64,000 nucleotides of DNA, taken from Tillandsia leiboldiana (lineage: Eukaryota > Streptophyta > Magnoliopsida > Poales > Bromeliaceae). The translations under genes and the position numbers were made by a program. The DNA is taken from the NCBI GenBank assembly GCA_029204045.2, contig CM055071.1, positions 18,200,867 through 18,264,866 on the forward strand. The letters are read 5' to 3'. Positions 29,925 to 42,106 of the stretch are shown here, piece by piece. The notes under the pieces are model-generated. The model did no database searches and was not told the DNA's origin. It saw only the letters and a program-made list of their open reading frames with translations. How positions within the stretch are numbered: position 1 is the first letter of the stretch; each line of letters begins with the position of its first letter.

Positions 29925-30400
29925 TGTCACGCCCCGGCGTCGAAACTGTGATCCGGGCTCGCCAACAGATCCGCCGCCCATACGGGAAGCCCCGTATAGA
30001 CGAAGTGACTAACCTGCAAAAGAAAGATACTACACTATACAGATATCAGAGCTGAAAAGTAAACTGCTAGAAATAAAATAAATACAACCCAAGTCCTTAC
30101 AAATACATAAGTCTGAACCTCACTACAAAGGTCTCTCAAAATAAAACTCTCAAAAATATAAAGGGGGTACATCTACTCACTCAGGGAGACGACTGGTAGG
30201 GATCTATCTCGCGACTCCCTTACCTCGATTAGCAGAATCAGCAACTGGAGCAGCAGAAACAGGAGTAGAAGTCCCTGGGGAAAAAAAAACCACGACGGGT
30301 GTGAGAACTACATCCCATAGTTGTAGTGGTCCAGGTTCCCATGCAACCTTTCCGGTGAATCCACTTTGTAGAACACCTAGTGTTGGTGTGTCTGGCCCAT
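29925..30400 (-). mobile_element. Family C LTR fragment, minus orientation (third copy)
   Basis: Starts TGTCACGCCCCGGCGTCG and runs through the usual 'gatccgcc', 'gaagtga', 'agatatcagagctg' and 'cgacgggtgtgagaact' landmarks to about 30320. Beyond that it no longer matches other copies, and the junction with the following plus-oriented LTR (30320-30440) is unresolved. Confidence 0.75.
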
Positions 30401-30599
30401 AGTGCATCAAAGGGATGCCACAGATGGATCCTGTGAGGTATTTATTGCCAGATTGGCCATCGGCTGCATTTGCCGAATTTTAGAGAAGGTTTTGGGCCAA
30501 ACAGAGGTTGGATTTGGATTCAGCGCGGAAAAATGCTTGAAAACGGCTATTTGCTTGTTAAATTCTGAGTCCGGATGCCCAAAAACGGACTCCCGAAAG

Positions 30600-31260
30600 T
30601 TTTTAGTAGTCCCTGGTGCATGGGGGGGACCGTGGACCGCCGGCTTGCCACGTGGCGGCCTATCATTGGCCGGTTCGCAGGGCTCGGTCCATGGAGTGGC
30701 GCGGCTGGGTGCATGAGCCCGGCACAGGACACGTGGCAGGCGTGGATTGGTTGGCTTTTGGTGCGCGGTCCACGGGATTTGAGCGGCGGTGCATCGTTTG
30801 TGCGGCAGTGCAGGGATTTGAGCGGGGTGCCACGTTTCGATCCCTGGTTTGTTGGCGCTGGGTGCGCGGTCCACGAAGTTCCCCGCGCGGGTGCATGGAC
30901 CCGGCGCAGGGACACGTGGCGGCATGCCATTGGCGGGCTCACGAGGCGCGGCGCACGGGGGCGCGGGCTGGCGCCTCGGGGCGCGTGCGTGGCAGGCGGC
31001 CAGGCTGCGCCTGCCCGCACGTGTGACCGTGACAGGGCGGGGGACGCGTGGCGCCCGGCCATTCGCGGGCGCCACCTACCCGCCTGACCGGGCGGTGCCA
31101 CGCGTCGGCACCAGGCGCGCCCGCACAGCTGTTTGCTGTGCGGGACACGCGTCCCTCACCTGGGCGGGCCACGCGGCGGCGATTGACGCGCCCTGCACAG
31201 CTGTTTGCTGTGCGGGACACGTGTCAGCACGGGGGTGTTTCGGGCGCGTCGGACGAGGGG
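30600..31260 (+). promoter_or_regulatory. G-box array in the U3 of family C
   Basis: CACGTG occurs at 30649, 30730, 30913, 31018 and 31218, usually as CCACGTGG or ACACGTGGC. The strings CGTGGACCG and GGTCCACG are interspersed. TATAAATA follows at 31340. G-boxes are bound by bZIP and bHLH factors in plants. Confidence 0.75.
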
Positions 31261-31339
31261 TTGTCCGACCCGTCTGGCGGATTCGGGCGCCCGAAAGATG
31301 GGCCTGAATCCGCCAGGCCCATGTGTGCGGGCTAAGGCC

Positions 31340-31347
31340 TATAAATA
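31340..31347 (+). promoter_or_regulatory. TATA box of the family C LTR
   Basis: TATAAATA in a GGCCTATAAATAGGGTG context, just downstream of the G-box array. The equivalent position in the minus copy is TATAAATAGG at 49270-49261. Confidence 0.75.
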
Positions 31348-32689
31348 GGGTGTTTGGGCCACCTTTTCACCCTTTTCCGAGCTGCTTCTCACAGAGTGTT
31401 CTTCCTCCCTCTGAGCTACACCCCACAGAGCATTCCTGGGATTTTTAGTGGCACGCATCCCGAGGTTCTCATTTTTACGGCGCGGCGCGACGCTCGTTCA
31501 CCGGCGACCCGTTTCGTAGCATTTCAGTGCGCGGACTTCCCCGGCTTACTCCGACCTCCGATTTAGGTGATTCTTGCGCCGTTGGACTCACGACCGGTAG
31601 GACTCCGATTTCTCTGTTTTGAGCTCCCTCTCTTTTCGAGTTTATCTTGGAGTTTTCGGAGCTCCCTTTTGACCCTTTTTCTTTCGCGGAGTTTTGGACA
31701 GCACTGTGGTATTTCGGCAATATCTTCGCGTACAGGCATCGGATTGAGGCGTGCCAATAGGCGTTTTTCATCTACACAGTGCAAGGAACATCCTCAAATT
31801 TTCCAGGAATTTTCTGAGTTCTTCTCGAAGGTGAAAAATCCCTGTTTACAGAACTTTGTGCTACAGATTTTGAGATTGGTTTATTTCGGGGTGGTTCCCT
31901 TGTCGAATTTGTATCTCAGCGTAGGAAACTCGAATTTGAACGTGTAGGTGCTCGTTTCGACCGGTTTGTCGCGAGGATCGTGACAGTATTTTTCTTAGAA
32001 TTTTCTGAGCCTTTTCCGCAGGTGAAAACAGGGCAACACTGGACTGTTGTGTTTGGGCAGATTTTGTTGGAGCTTTGCATGGTTAATTGTGTATATTTTT
32101 GGGGCATGTTGTACAGTGTTGGTGGCGGTTGACTGACTTTGGCGAGGACTTCATTTTTGGGACAGGGATTTAGCATTCGAGGTGGGTGTTGTTGCGAATC
32201 TCTTACTTTTGACTACCCACTAGGCTTATTGGAGTGTTTTTCTATATTAGAAAGCTATTTACACCCCTTGAACAATATTTGCATGCTTATGTGAAATAAA
32301 AAGGGCATATGTTAATACTTGCTTTCAAACGGCTTTGGTGAATTAGAGTGTTAATATCATATGAATGAGAAGGCTATATTATTATCTTTGTGGGTATTAT
32401 GCATGTGTATAGGTCGGCATATGACTTACTAGTACATAGGGTACTTAGGCCATCGTGATGATTTGTTGCTAGCATGTTTCATTTCATAGACAATTGCATT
32501 TATTTTGCTAAGTAAAGGACTTTTGCATGCTTGTATGGACACCTAGTTAGGCCACTATTCATTGCTACACTATCATATTGGGATTTGACTTAGGAGAAAC
32601 CATGCTTTCCTTTCTCCTTCCGTGTTAGTCAGGCGGTCTGTGTTGCTCGGGTTCGAGCAGGGGTTTGGGATAGTGTAGCCGGGACCATG

Positions 32690-32840
32690 GTGTCGGGGAC
32701 GGGTGGTGCTGGATTGTGGTTGGCAGGGTATTGCGGTAACCGCAGATATTGGGCGGTTGACCGGAGGTCGGTTAGGACTTGATTATAGACGGCAGGGTAT
32801 TGCGGCAACCGCGGATATTGGGCGGTTGACCGGATATTTA
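32690..32840 (+). repeat. Tandem GGCGGTTGACCGGA repeats in family C R-U5
   Basis: The unit GGTATTGCGG.AACCGC.GATATTGGGCGGTTGACCGGA is present twice here. It is repeated about four times at 60720-61000, and in reverse at 26200-26290 and 51440-51560. Copy number differs between LTRs. Confidence 0.75.
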
Positions 32841-33849
32841 TTTATGCATCAGATTGGGTATCAGATTTCTCTAGTGGACGAAGTTTCCCACTTGTTGAGT
32901 ACTTCTACATCTGATTGGGGACCGGGGTTTTCTTTAGTGGTTGAGCTTTCCCACTTTGATCAGAGTCGTGATCCAGTCCTGCTGATTTACGATACTTATG
33001 ATACTTGTTACTGAGATACTTTACTCGTGTGGGTCGCTCCCCTCGAGTGCCACTCCGGAGTGTGCGATATACTTACTTTGAGTCCTTGAGACTCCTATCC
33101 GTCATCGGTGTTATGCGTTGGCCAGCATACCCGATTTGTCAGGCACAGCAGGCAGTACCAGTTTTACTGGTGGTGTTAGATTGGGTTTGTTTTGGACAGA
33201 TACTGTTTTTCTGATGCATCCATACAGTCATTACTTTCGATACTGCATTTAGAGGCATAGTAGTGGTAGTTTCTGTTATCAGTAGCCTTTATAGCTTACT
33301 ATTGCTCTCCCTCTTCTTGCCTCCAGTAGTCCTAGTGGGCACGTCAGAGTTTGAGACTTTTCCTACTAGGGGAGGCTACTGTTTTATATAGTAGTTCTCA
33401 CCCCCTATTGTCTCTCTTTTCTTTTTCCCCTTTGTTTTGCAGAGTCTTCTGTGGGAGTTGCAGGGCTGCCTTGGGCAGATCGAGGTAAGAGGATAGCGGA
33501 TTAGATAGCACTTCTACCCCGACTGCGAGCTTAGTTGTGTATCAGTTGTACCCTTTATTTCTCAGACAGTTGTAGTTTATTTTGGGTCTGGCTCTAGCCA
33601 GCAGTTTGTACTTATTTGGTGAGCTGGGAGAGACACTTGTATATTTTAAGAGTTTTATTGTACTTTTACTTTCCAGCTGTGGTCTGAGATGTATTAGTTT
33701 TAGTTTAGCTCTGTTGTATGCTCCTTTATTATATCTTTTATATCTGAGCAGGTTACCAGCGCTTCGTGTACACGGGAAATTCTGTGTTCACGGTGGATCT
33801 GTGGACGGGCCCGGGTTCTGGTTTACACCCGGGGCCTGACAGATTAGGT

Positions 33850-33861
33850 TGGTATCGGAGC
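33850..33861 (+). promoter_or_regulatory. Family C primer-binding site
   Basis: TGGTATCGGAGC, one base from the canonical initiator-Met TGGTATCAGAGC, 8 bases after the LTR end. Confidence 0.85.
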
Positions 33862-34136
33862 TTAGGGATAGGTCAATTGGGACTTAGGAAAACCCTAGGC
33901 TTTTGGCAGACCCTAGGATGATAGGGCGTGAGTGGCGTGATATTTTGCGAAAGTCGGTGATTTTGGTCATTTGACTCTTCCAGTGAGTGAAGAGTGATCG
34001 ACATATCCTATTTCTGTTGAACAATTATGTTGGCTGCAGACAACATAAAGTTACAGAAATAGGGGGATGTCTTTGACTTTCGCTAGATTGGGTCGTGTGG
34101 GGTTTTTGTTGCTGATTTCTAGTTTCCTGTGGCAGG

Positions 34137-34769
34137 ATGTCGCCCCGTCGTCGTTCTCCCACCCGGGGTACTCCCACACCTTCCGAGGAGTCTGAGCAGG
34201 CGGTATCCGTCGAGTTGGGAGAACTGCAGGCCTTGGTGACCCAGTTGGTGGCGAGGAGCTTTCGTCAGGACCAGCGCCTGGAGCAGTTGCTGGCGCAGAG
34301 GGGTGACTTGGCGGTTGACGAGGGGGCCGGGGCTTCAGAGCAACGTCCAGAGAGGAAACGCCCGGCCCCAGAGGATGATGGACAGGCCAGTTCAGGGAGG
34401 CCGCCACGACCGCCGCGGCCCCAGTCTTCTGGCCGTGGGCGTCTTGATCGACGAAGACCTAGTAGATCTCAGAGGCCACCGCAGCAGCGGTCTCGACAGT
34501 CTTGGGCGTTGGTCCGATGCGTTTTCTGTGGGGGGCAGCATCCATCGGATACCTGTGGCTTGAGGGAGGGTCGATGCTTCCGATGTGGGCAGCTAGGCCA
34601 CATCCGAGCTACATGCCCCTTTCGGACCTTAGTAGCACATTCTTCAGCATTGGCCCCTACCGCATCCCAGCAGAGGTCACAGTCGCGGCAGCAGGGGCCT
34701 CAGCGGCAGAGGCAGCAGCAGCAGCAGGCGAGGCAGCCCCAGTCTACAGTTAGGTGCATTTTCTATGGG
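34137..34769 (+). pseudogene. Family C gag, capsid domain missing, cut by family B
   Basis: Opens MSPRRRSPTRGTPTPSEESE, has a short coiled stretch (ELQALVTQLVARSFRQDQRL), then an Arg/Pro-rich region and two Cys motifs: CVFCGGQHPSDTC and the zinc knuckle CFRCGQLGHIRATC. The usual central capsid (retrotransposon gag) domain between the coil and the Arg-rich part is absent, so this looks like an internally deleted gag. After RCIFYG the frame runs into the family B LTR at 34770. It resembles the gags of families A and B, so family C is Gypsy-derived. Confidence 0.82.
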
Positions 34770-37700
34770 TGTAGTAACCGTGATTTTTAAAATCCAAAAT
34801 CTAAGCTTAAATAATTATCTGAATTATTTGAATGGCAAAAATAGGTAAATAATAGACAATAGTGGCCCTAAAATATCGACTTTTGATCGGGGCCTGATCT
34901 CAAAAAATCCGAGATCGCCATTGCGATCGTCTCGTCGAAATATGAAAAATTTCATATTCACTTGTCGACGATCCGACGGTCGGATCTTCTGGAAATCAGA
35001 AAAGAAGCGGGCGGGCCCCCACAACTTAAGTGAGTAGTAAACCCCTTATTTTTATTCCCTCTTGACCACTAATGGCCGATTCATCATCTAGAAATCTGAT
35101 ATAGGGGTATGAGTAGTTGAACCTAGCTAATTTCGATGTTCTGAGCGCAATGGCACTGACGGTTTTCACGTTTGGCGATCGGGGTGCATCGAAGTGCGTG
35201 CGTCGGTTTGCGACCTACAGAACTAGTTGGCCCGAGATTTTATACGAGTGCCAAATTAAACAAATGAATAGCCTACTTGACAGGTCTCGACGAGCCGGAC
35301 GTCGTGGCGAAGTCTGTTTCGCAAAATGACGAGCAGATTTTCTCGAATTGCGTGAAATGAGAGATAATTTTAAAGCGTATACATTTTATGTGTCAAAGAC
35401 TTAGGGGTTTTAAACTACGGGGTCCTAGGTGCATTTTGTACCTACAGTGAATAGCTTGGATGAAAGGGATAAGTGTGAACCAAGCTTAGGGTTATTTTAC
35501 AAAAAAAAAACCAAGCTAATTAATTCTAGTTGGCCTTTGGACTACCCGGGTGGTACTCGGGGGGGTTTGGAGGGACTCCATGTGTTACAAACTCACTCAT
35601 GCTTCTCCCAGACATTGCCTGGATATAAAGGAGCCCGAGGGACAAAACCGTAGTGTCATAAACCAAAGAGAGAGATAAGTCGAGAAAGAAAGAGAGAAGA
35701 AGAGGTTGGGACCAAGTTGCTTCAAGTCTGGATCTGGAGTACCCTGAGGAATTCCTTGGTGCCTCTGGACCTTGCTGGTAGCTGCCAGGGCCGCGCGTGG
35801 AAGAGGAACCCATTTCCGGCTTCTTCCTATCTTCCCCGAGTCCGGCAAAGGTAAGGAGCTCTAACTACTGGTTGTATGAGCCCGAGACCCTTAGTAGTGG
35901 ACTTCTTAGGTCCTTATGATGCTACAGGCCAAGCTCCGAGCTCCCATGCAAAGTGCATGGTCGGCGGGAGCATTAGATGGCCGGAACCCTAATTTTGCTC
36001 CGCCTCTGCAAATCTCAACAACTAATGAACAAAAAAGGCTAAAAATTGGTGTGTATGGACTGTGTAACCTGTAGATTAAGTCTGAAAAATTTGGGCATTT
36101 ATGGTGGAGTATTTTGGGAGAACTTAAAAGCCCTAATTTTTGGATTTTTGTAAAATTGGCCGAGCTCCTTGCTCCGGCTCCGGCGAGTTTCCCCAGCGCC
36201 GGCCACCTACCCAGAACACTTTCTGGGAGCTAGAGGAGTGCCTCCATGCATTTGCATGGCACCCATGCAGCACCAAATTGGTGCGGCCATGGTTGACCCG
36301 AAATTGCACCATGTTGCGGCCGCCGGCGCTCCGGCCATCTTTGGCCGGGGTGAGATGGTCGGGAAGCTTCCTATGACTCTTTAGAGCATTTCCATCCAAG
36401 TTGGAAGTATCCAAGATGCCTCGTTAAAAATCCGCCATTAACGGTGAAGAAGCTCGAAATGGAGCTTTCTCCGCCGCCGTCGCCGCCGTGCCTCGTCGCC
36501 GGGCACGGGTCCAGGAAAGCTTGCTATGAGTTTTGGGGAAGGTATGGTCAAGTGGTTGAGCCCCGAAGCCTCTGGTTGAGTGGTCACAAAATTCGAAGCA
36601 AAGGCTTCATCTTCAACCTCTTGCCGCGGCCGAACTTAGGAGCAAACCTGAAAGACCAAATTGATGGAAACACTTTAGCAACTTAGAGGATCATTTCCTT
36701 CCAAGTTTGGAAGCTTTTGGTGCAATGTATGCTGAGAACTAGTTCGGTTTTGTGCTTGTATGCTTGTGCATGAGAAGTGCAGACCAAGTGTTCGATGTAA
36801 TGCCTCAATGAAGATTTTGATAGAATCTGGCCTTGATGTAAATATGAAAGATGCTTCAAATGGTCCCCTGAGCTTGATGCTCACTTCAGATCAAGTTGGA
36901 TCTGTGTGGATTTATGTTTGGAGCATTGTGAACTTGTAAGTGTGCAAGGCTATGGTTCTGGTTGAACCAACAAATCTGGGCTACAGTTAGGGTGAGCCCT
37001 GGTATCTTGACACTGTCCAGAGACACTTTCATATACAAAGTTTTAGTAATTGATGAATGGATAGAAAGTTATAGTATAATTACCTTTAAGAGTAATGTTT
37101 GACCCAAACACTGTTCCGGGCTGTTTGCGAAGTCGCGACAGTGCATTCCTGGCTAATTTGGGGTCACTGGATGCGATGCTCGCGTTAGATTTAGGTTTCG
37201 ATGATCCGGAGAAACGAAAATGCAAAATGGCTATGTTAGAGGAGTGTTTTATGGCCCGAAGTTTTCCTCGGGTTGCGTGCTGCCACAAATGTGTGAGCAC
37301 GGTGTTCAGCAAGATAAATGTCACCTGCTGGAGGTGACGGCTCGTAAAAATGATTTTCTGTTTAAGAGAACGAGCGAAAATAGTGCTCAAAATGCATTGA
37401 AAGTGCGGTTTTTGAAAACCTTAAGGGTCTAGGTAAGTTGTTGGTCGGGTTTGAGTTTTCCCTGAACAGTATTTTTGATTCAGGTTGGTGCCTCTGGTTT
37501 CGAGCGTTCAGTCGATACAGTTTGGTCGCCTGCAAAACGACAGGTGGGTTTATCTTCGGTCTGGGCTTTATCATTTCGGCCCTCTGTGTACGGTATTGGT
37601 TGGACCCCTGTTTTTGTTAACCTAAATTATATTTGAGCCTATCTGCCTTTGATTGAGTTATATTACTATTTGTTGCTTTGCCTGATTGGTCAATACTTAT

Positions 37701-39378
37701 TTGCACATTTATACTTGATTATCAGTATCTATATCCTGATTCATGTTCTAGTTGTGGTTGATCATATTCCTGCCTATGAGTTGAGATTCAGTTGATTCTG
37801 ATATTGCATCCTTGATTGGATTAGTTGATAATTATTCCTGCATATGAGTTGAAATTCAGTTGATTCTGACATTTCATCGTTGATCGGATTGTTTCGACTT
37901 GTTGTTCACCCGTTATACTGCTAAATACATGATTTTATTAAATAAATGTTTTTACCGAGCTTCGTAGGGTAGCCTGAGTCTGTTCTTGTTTGATAGGACA
38001 AGGGCATAGCTCTGCGAGATTTGGACCTAGAACTTGTTTTCAAAATGGTTTCTCAAAAACATCATGTGTTTAGTTGTATGATCGATTTGTAGTTGATTTC
38101 CATGTTAGTACTTGTTCGTGATTATTGCGATATCTGAGATATCAGTTTCCCTGATTGTTCTTGGATCATTATAGTTGCTGTTGTCCATGCATGTGATTGA
38201 GATGATATTCTGATATGGTATTATCGCTGAATCCCAAAGGGGGGATAGTTCCCGGCTTATTGCCGATTACCCGGTCAGAGGACCGTGAGTTTGAGCATTC
38301 GCATGATTTATCGCCCGCACTGCTGTACTTCACGAACATCAGCGGAATAGCTACCCGTGTAGATGTTCTTTACCGGTAAAGTGGTTAGCAGTAGCTACCC
38401 GTGACTCCCAGGTTAGTGCCTAAGGGTGCCGGAGTGTTGACTCCCAGGTTAGTTCCCGAGGGTGCCGGAGTATGTCAGCCAGGTTGGTGCCAGGTTCGGC
38501 GAGGTTTTTTCCGTGAGGTCTTGATGACCAATATGGTGGCTTGAGATTGAGTTGATTTTAGTATTTCATCTATTGATGCATGAGTAGCTGATTGTTATGT
38601 TTACTTCATTATCCATTGATTCCTGGATTTGATTTCAATTATCCCCCTATACATGTCGAGATTTGATATGATGCCTTTACTTTTAGTATCATGATTATTG
38701 AGTTGCTGATCCTACCAGTGCTTTCATATCTGCTGACACTCCATGACACTTTCATGAGGATATACTTGTTGATCTCCACATTGCTTCCAATATAATAAAA
38801 TGGTTAATCTCCATGTTTATCCCATAATGATATTTCTTATCTGTCTTAACTCATAATGACTTTACTTCGAGTAAACACTGCTCCTTCATGATAATTGCTT
38901 TTCATAACAGTGATCTTTTACTATCCTCTAGTATTGTATACCAGTAGGTACGATCTGCTATTTCTCGGCTCGTCGTGCCCACTGGGATACACTCCGGTGT
39001 GTCTCACACCCTCGGGTGACTGTTTTTCAGGTCGTGCGGGTGTTGGGATGTCGGGACGAATTGGCGAGGTATCGATATAGAGGTTGACCTTGGACAGTCG
39101 AATGCACATGTATTCGTATCAGTTAAAAGAAATGTGTAATTCATTTGTTGAGTTGTTGTAATAATTAAATTGTAATTTTTGATAGTTGTAGTACGTAGTT
39201 AGTACTCTGATGTTGTTGCCAAGCTAGCCGTGCATATATAGAGAAGGCTCAATTCCATGGGGGATTGGGACTCTTCTATATATGTGGCGGTCTGTCATTG
39301 CCCTGTCTGTTTTTGCAACTCTGATATAAAAAAAAAAAAAAAAATTTATACACTGGTTTTTGAACTCGGGGCGTGACA
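34770..39378 (+). repeat. Family B 5' LTR, 4.6 kb
   Basis: Starts TGTAGTAACCGTGA and ends CGGGGCGTGACA, with an A-tract at about 39327-39343 near the end. Its distal part matches 1-2896. The region 35400-37600 contains many short ORFs, none convincing. Confidence 0.88.
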
Positions 39379-39385
39379 GATTAGA

Positions 39386-39397
39386 TGGTATCAGAGC
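39386..39397 (+). promoter_or_regulatory. Family B primer-binding site
   Basis: Exact TGGTATCAGAGC, the complement of the plant initiator Met-tRNA 3' end, 7 bases after the LTR. Confidence 0.93.
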
Positions 39398-39545
39398 AAT
39401 AGGACTATGAAGTCTAAGTATGGCTAGGAACGAACCCTAGGAAGACTTGTGTCACGTGAGAGCGTTGGGTAGTGTTCTAAGTCCTAAGTCTGAAACAGAA
39501 GTTGTGGGTCGCTTGTACTAAAATTAATCCTTGGATACTGCAGTT

Positions 39546-40946
39546 ATGGCTCGACGTGGTAGACGTGGATCTGACATTGGTCGGGGGGCTTCCCAAACAT
39601 CTGCGGAAAGCCGAGGCCCAAAAAGTCCCGACCGAATGCAACGGTTTGAAGACCAGCTTGCTGCTCTGGCAGCAATGATCCACCAGTTTACTCAGCAAGA
39701 AGCCAATGCTCGTCGTGCTGCACCAGTACCACCTGTTGCACCACCAGTCCCTGAGCCTGAAGGACAACCTGCTCCTCCTGCACCAGTACCACCAATTCCT
39801 GTTGCCCCTGAAGCTGTTCCTGCGCCTGGGGTTGTTCCTGGTGTGGCAGGGGGTGGCATTCCTATTGGTATTGCTGCTCCGCCTGTTCAACCGGCTGTTC
39901 CGGAAGATCCCAGAGCAGCGTATAGGGCAGAAAGGACAAGGACAAAAGGGGTATTGTTAGAGTTTAATAAATTTAAACCCCAGGAATTCACTGGAAGAGG
40001 GCAAGACCATTGGGCTCTCGAACAGTGGCTGAATCATATGGAAAAATTATTTCGGGACCTGGATACCGAAGAGGAAGACAAGGTGATGCTGGGAGTGCAC
40101 TGTTTGGGGGTCAGTGCAAGTATGTGGTGGTTGCATTACCAGCACATAAATTTTGCTGAAGGTGCGCCAAAACCCACTTGGGACCAGTTTAAGGCAGCGT
40201 TATATCAACGCTATCTCAAAGAAACTACAAGAGAAACCTTAGAGAGGGATCTGGAAACTATCCGTCAAGGTGTTCGCACTATATGGGAGTATGAAGAAGA
40301 ATTCACAAGAATCTCTGACTTGGTGCCTCGCGCAGTACAAGATGAAAGGCGCAAGGTCAGGCTGTTTACCCAGGGTCTACGGCTTGAAATTCGACGTCAA
40401 CTATCATCGCATCTGATCGCCAATTATGATGACTGCATCGAGCGATGCCTTTCTATTGAATCTGAAGTCGTGATCTCGCGTGCTGAGCGAGAGGCCATGG
40501 AAAAGGGTAAAGGAAAGAAACGACCATTTTCTGGGAATGGAGAAGGGTCATCTGGATCCAACTGGAGGCCCCCGAGGTACCCTCGAGGCCAGAATCAGGC
40601 AGCCAGTTCTCGAGGGAGTAATCAGCAGCATAAGTTGGGGCCTTGCATTTTCTGTGGAGGAAGTCATCGACCACACGTTTGTGATCGACGCCAAGGCCGA
40701 TGCTACCGGTGCGGCCAGCCTGGACATATTGCTGTTAACTGCCCGCAAGGATCTGCCCCAGCCCCATCAGTATTATCTGTTCCACCTCTTGCTGCTCGGC
40801 CTTCTGTGTCCACCCAGAGTGTGGCTGCTTCAAGTCATCATCCACAATCGCGCCAAACTGAGGGATCACGCCAAGTGTCTGGTGGTCGAGTCTATGCTCT
40901 GACCCAACAAGGCGAACCATCTGGAGAAGGTCCATCTGGGTGTTAG
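39546..40946 (+). CDS. Family B gag polyprotein, intact
   Basis: An uninterrupted ORF of about 466 residues. It starts MARRGRRGSDIGRGASQTS (an upstream in-frame ATG at 39531 is also possible). In order: a coiled segment (RFEDQLAALAAMIHQFTQQE), a Pro/Val/Ala-rich linker, a Retrotrans_gag capsid domain (FKPQEFTGRGQDHWALEQWL through LTQGLRLEIRRQL), a basic region, a first Cys motif CIFCGGSHRPHVC and a zinc knuckle CYRCGQPGHIAVNC. Gag forms particles and packages RNA in the cytoplasm. There is no protease or polymerase downstream, so mobility would need enzymes in trans. The clean frame fits the low LTR divergence. Confidence 0.93.
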   Translation: MARRGRRGSDIGRGASQTSAESRGPKSPDRMQRFEDQLAALAAMIHQFTQQEANARRAAPVPPVAPPVPEPEGQPAPPAPVPPIPVAPEAVPAPGVVPGVAGGGIPIGIAAPPVQPAVPEDPRAAYRAERTRTKGVLLEFNKFKPQEFTGRGQDHWALEQWLNHMEKLFRDLDTEEEDKVMLGVHCLGVSASMWWLHYQHINFAEGAPKPTWDQFKAALYQRYLKETTRETLERDLETIRQGVRTIWEYEEEFTRISDLVPRAVQDERRKVRLFTQGLRLEIRRQLSSHLIANYDDCIERCLSIESEVVISRAEREAMEKGKGKKRPFSGNGEGSSGSNWRPPRYPRGQNQAASSRGSNQQHKLGPCIFCGGSHRPHVCDRRQGRCYRCGQPGHIAVNCPQGSAPAPSVLSVPPLAARPSVSTQSVAASSHHPQSRQTEGSRQVSGGRVYALTQQGEPSGEGPSGC

Positions 40947-41055
40947 GATGTTCGCTAGAAGAAAAAAAATTGTAATAAACAGTTATGATGGTTTGGGAAC
41001 CTTAAGTATATTTTGATAAGTTTCGGGGACGAAACTTCTTAGAAGTTGTGGGTGA

Positions 41056-41566
41056 TGTAGTAACCGTGATTTTTAAAATCCAAAATCTAAGCTTAAATAA
41101 TTATCTGAATTATTTGAATGGCAAAAATAGGTAAATAATAGACAATAGTGGCCCTAAAATATCGACTTTTGATCGGGGCCTGATCTCAAAAAATCCGAGA
41201 TCGCCATTGCGATCGTCTCGTCGAAATATGAAAAATTTTATATTCACTTGTCGACGATCCGACGGTCGGATCTTCTGGAAATCAGAAAAGAAGCGGGCGG
41301 GCCCCCACAACTTAAGTGAGTAGTAAACCCCTTATTTTTATTCCCTCTTGACCACTAATGGCCGATTCATCATCTAGAAATCCGATATAGGGGTATGAGT
41401 AGTCGAACCTAGCTAATTTCGATGTTCCGAGCGCAATGGCACTGACGGTTTTCGCGTTTGGCGATCCGGGTGCATCGAAGTGCATGCGTCGGTTTGCGAC
41501 CTACAGAACTAGTTGGCCCGAGATTTTATACGAGTGCCAAATTAAACAAATGAATAGCCTACTTGA
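41056..41566 (+). repeat. Family B 3' LTR, first 511 bp
   Basis: Aligns gap-free with 34770-35280, with seven substitutions (six transitions). It ends abruptly at ..CCTACTTGA where the family D LTR starts. Confidence 0.93.
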
Positions 41567-41886
41567 TGTTACGGCTTTTTGGTATTGGCACATTTCGTGA
41601 GTCATGTCAGTGTGTTGAGTCGGAGTCTTAAAGGGATCAAATTGTCAAATCAACTTTCGAAGACTCTTTGAAGATTCAACATAAGCTCAAGATAACACTC
41701 AGGTATGGTTAATTAAACCATGGTGATTTAAGTTCATTTATAATCATTGGAATCAGGAAGTTATTGAAACTTGGTTTAGACTTGGGTTTAGGAACTTGGT
41801 TTTAACTAACAACTTGTGTTAAGTTTGGATTCCGGTACTTGGTTTGTTTTGGATAAAGTTTATCTTGGAAAAATTAGTTTTTACAT

Positions 41887-42047
41887 TGCGTACCGGAACC
41901 ACACTTGAAGTTCCTCTAACCCGACACAGAATTTTCTGTAAATTGCATTGCGTACCGGAACACGGACTCGCGTACCGGAACACAATAGAAAAATCTGTGT
42001 TTTGCACCATTGCGTACCGGAACGCGATATTTGGTACCGGTACACAA
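41887..42047 (+). promoter_or_regulatory. Array of GCGTACCGGAAC motifs upstream of the family D TATA box
   Basis: Four GCGTACCGGAAC units and one GGTACCGGTAC lie within 160 bp, ending about 52 bp before TATAAATA at 42099. Confidence 0.8.
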
Positions 42048-42098
42048 TGCCCTATCGGGATAAATTTACTAAACCGACTTTTATCTTTTTCCAAGGGT

Positions 42099-42106
42099 TA
42101 TAAATA
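42099..42106 (+). promoter_or_regulatory. TATA box of the family D LTR
   Basis: TATAAATA following the TACCGG array; transcription would start about 30 bp downstream, in the 'cttagggtttcccaac' stretch. Confidence 0.7.

Larger units (their letters stand above)
30440..33841 (+). repeat. Family C LTR, plus orientation (5' LTR of a gag-bearing copy)
   Basis: From about 30440 it follows the U3 of the LTR at 58316 (the CAGCGCG and 'ggatgcc' region). A GC-rich block with G-boxes (30600-31260), TATAAATA at 31340-31347 and a long R-U5 follow. It ends ..GGGGCCTGACA at 33841. A primer-binding site follows at 33850. The extreme 5' end of the LTR seems missing. Confidence 0.82.
34770..41566 (+). mobile_element. 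Family B gag-only Gypsy retrotransposon, 3' LTR truncated by family D
   Basis: 5' LTR 34770-39378 (4.6 kb), primer-binding site 39386-39397, a gag ORF and no pol in a 1.68-kb interior, then a 3' LTR starting at 41056. The first 511 bases of the 3' LTR are present and align without gaps to the 5' LTR with seven differences. This layout, with LTRs much longer than a gag-only interior, fits the TR-GAG class of non-autonomous elements. It inserted into the family C gag at 34769/34770 and was itself cut by family D at 41567. Confidence 0.9.

Noticed and set aside
30402..31335. Many long overlapping ORFs on both strands in the GC-rich family C U3 regions (also 49266-50091, 53066-53887, 58579-59301)
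   Set aside because: High G+C removes stop codons by chance. The peptides are Ala/Pro/Arg/Gly-rich, overlap in all frames and are not conserved between LTR copies.
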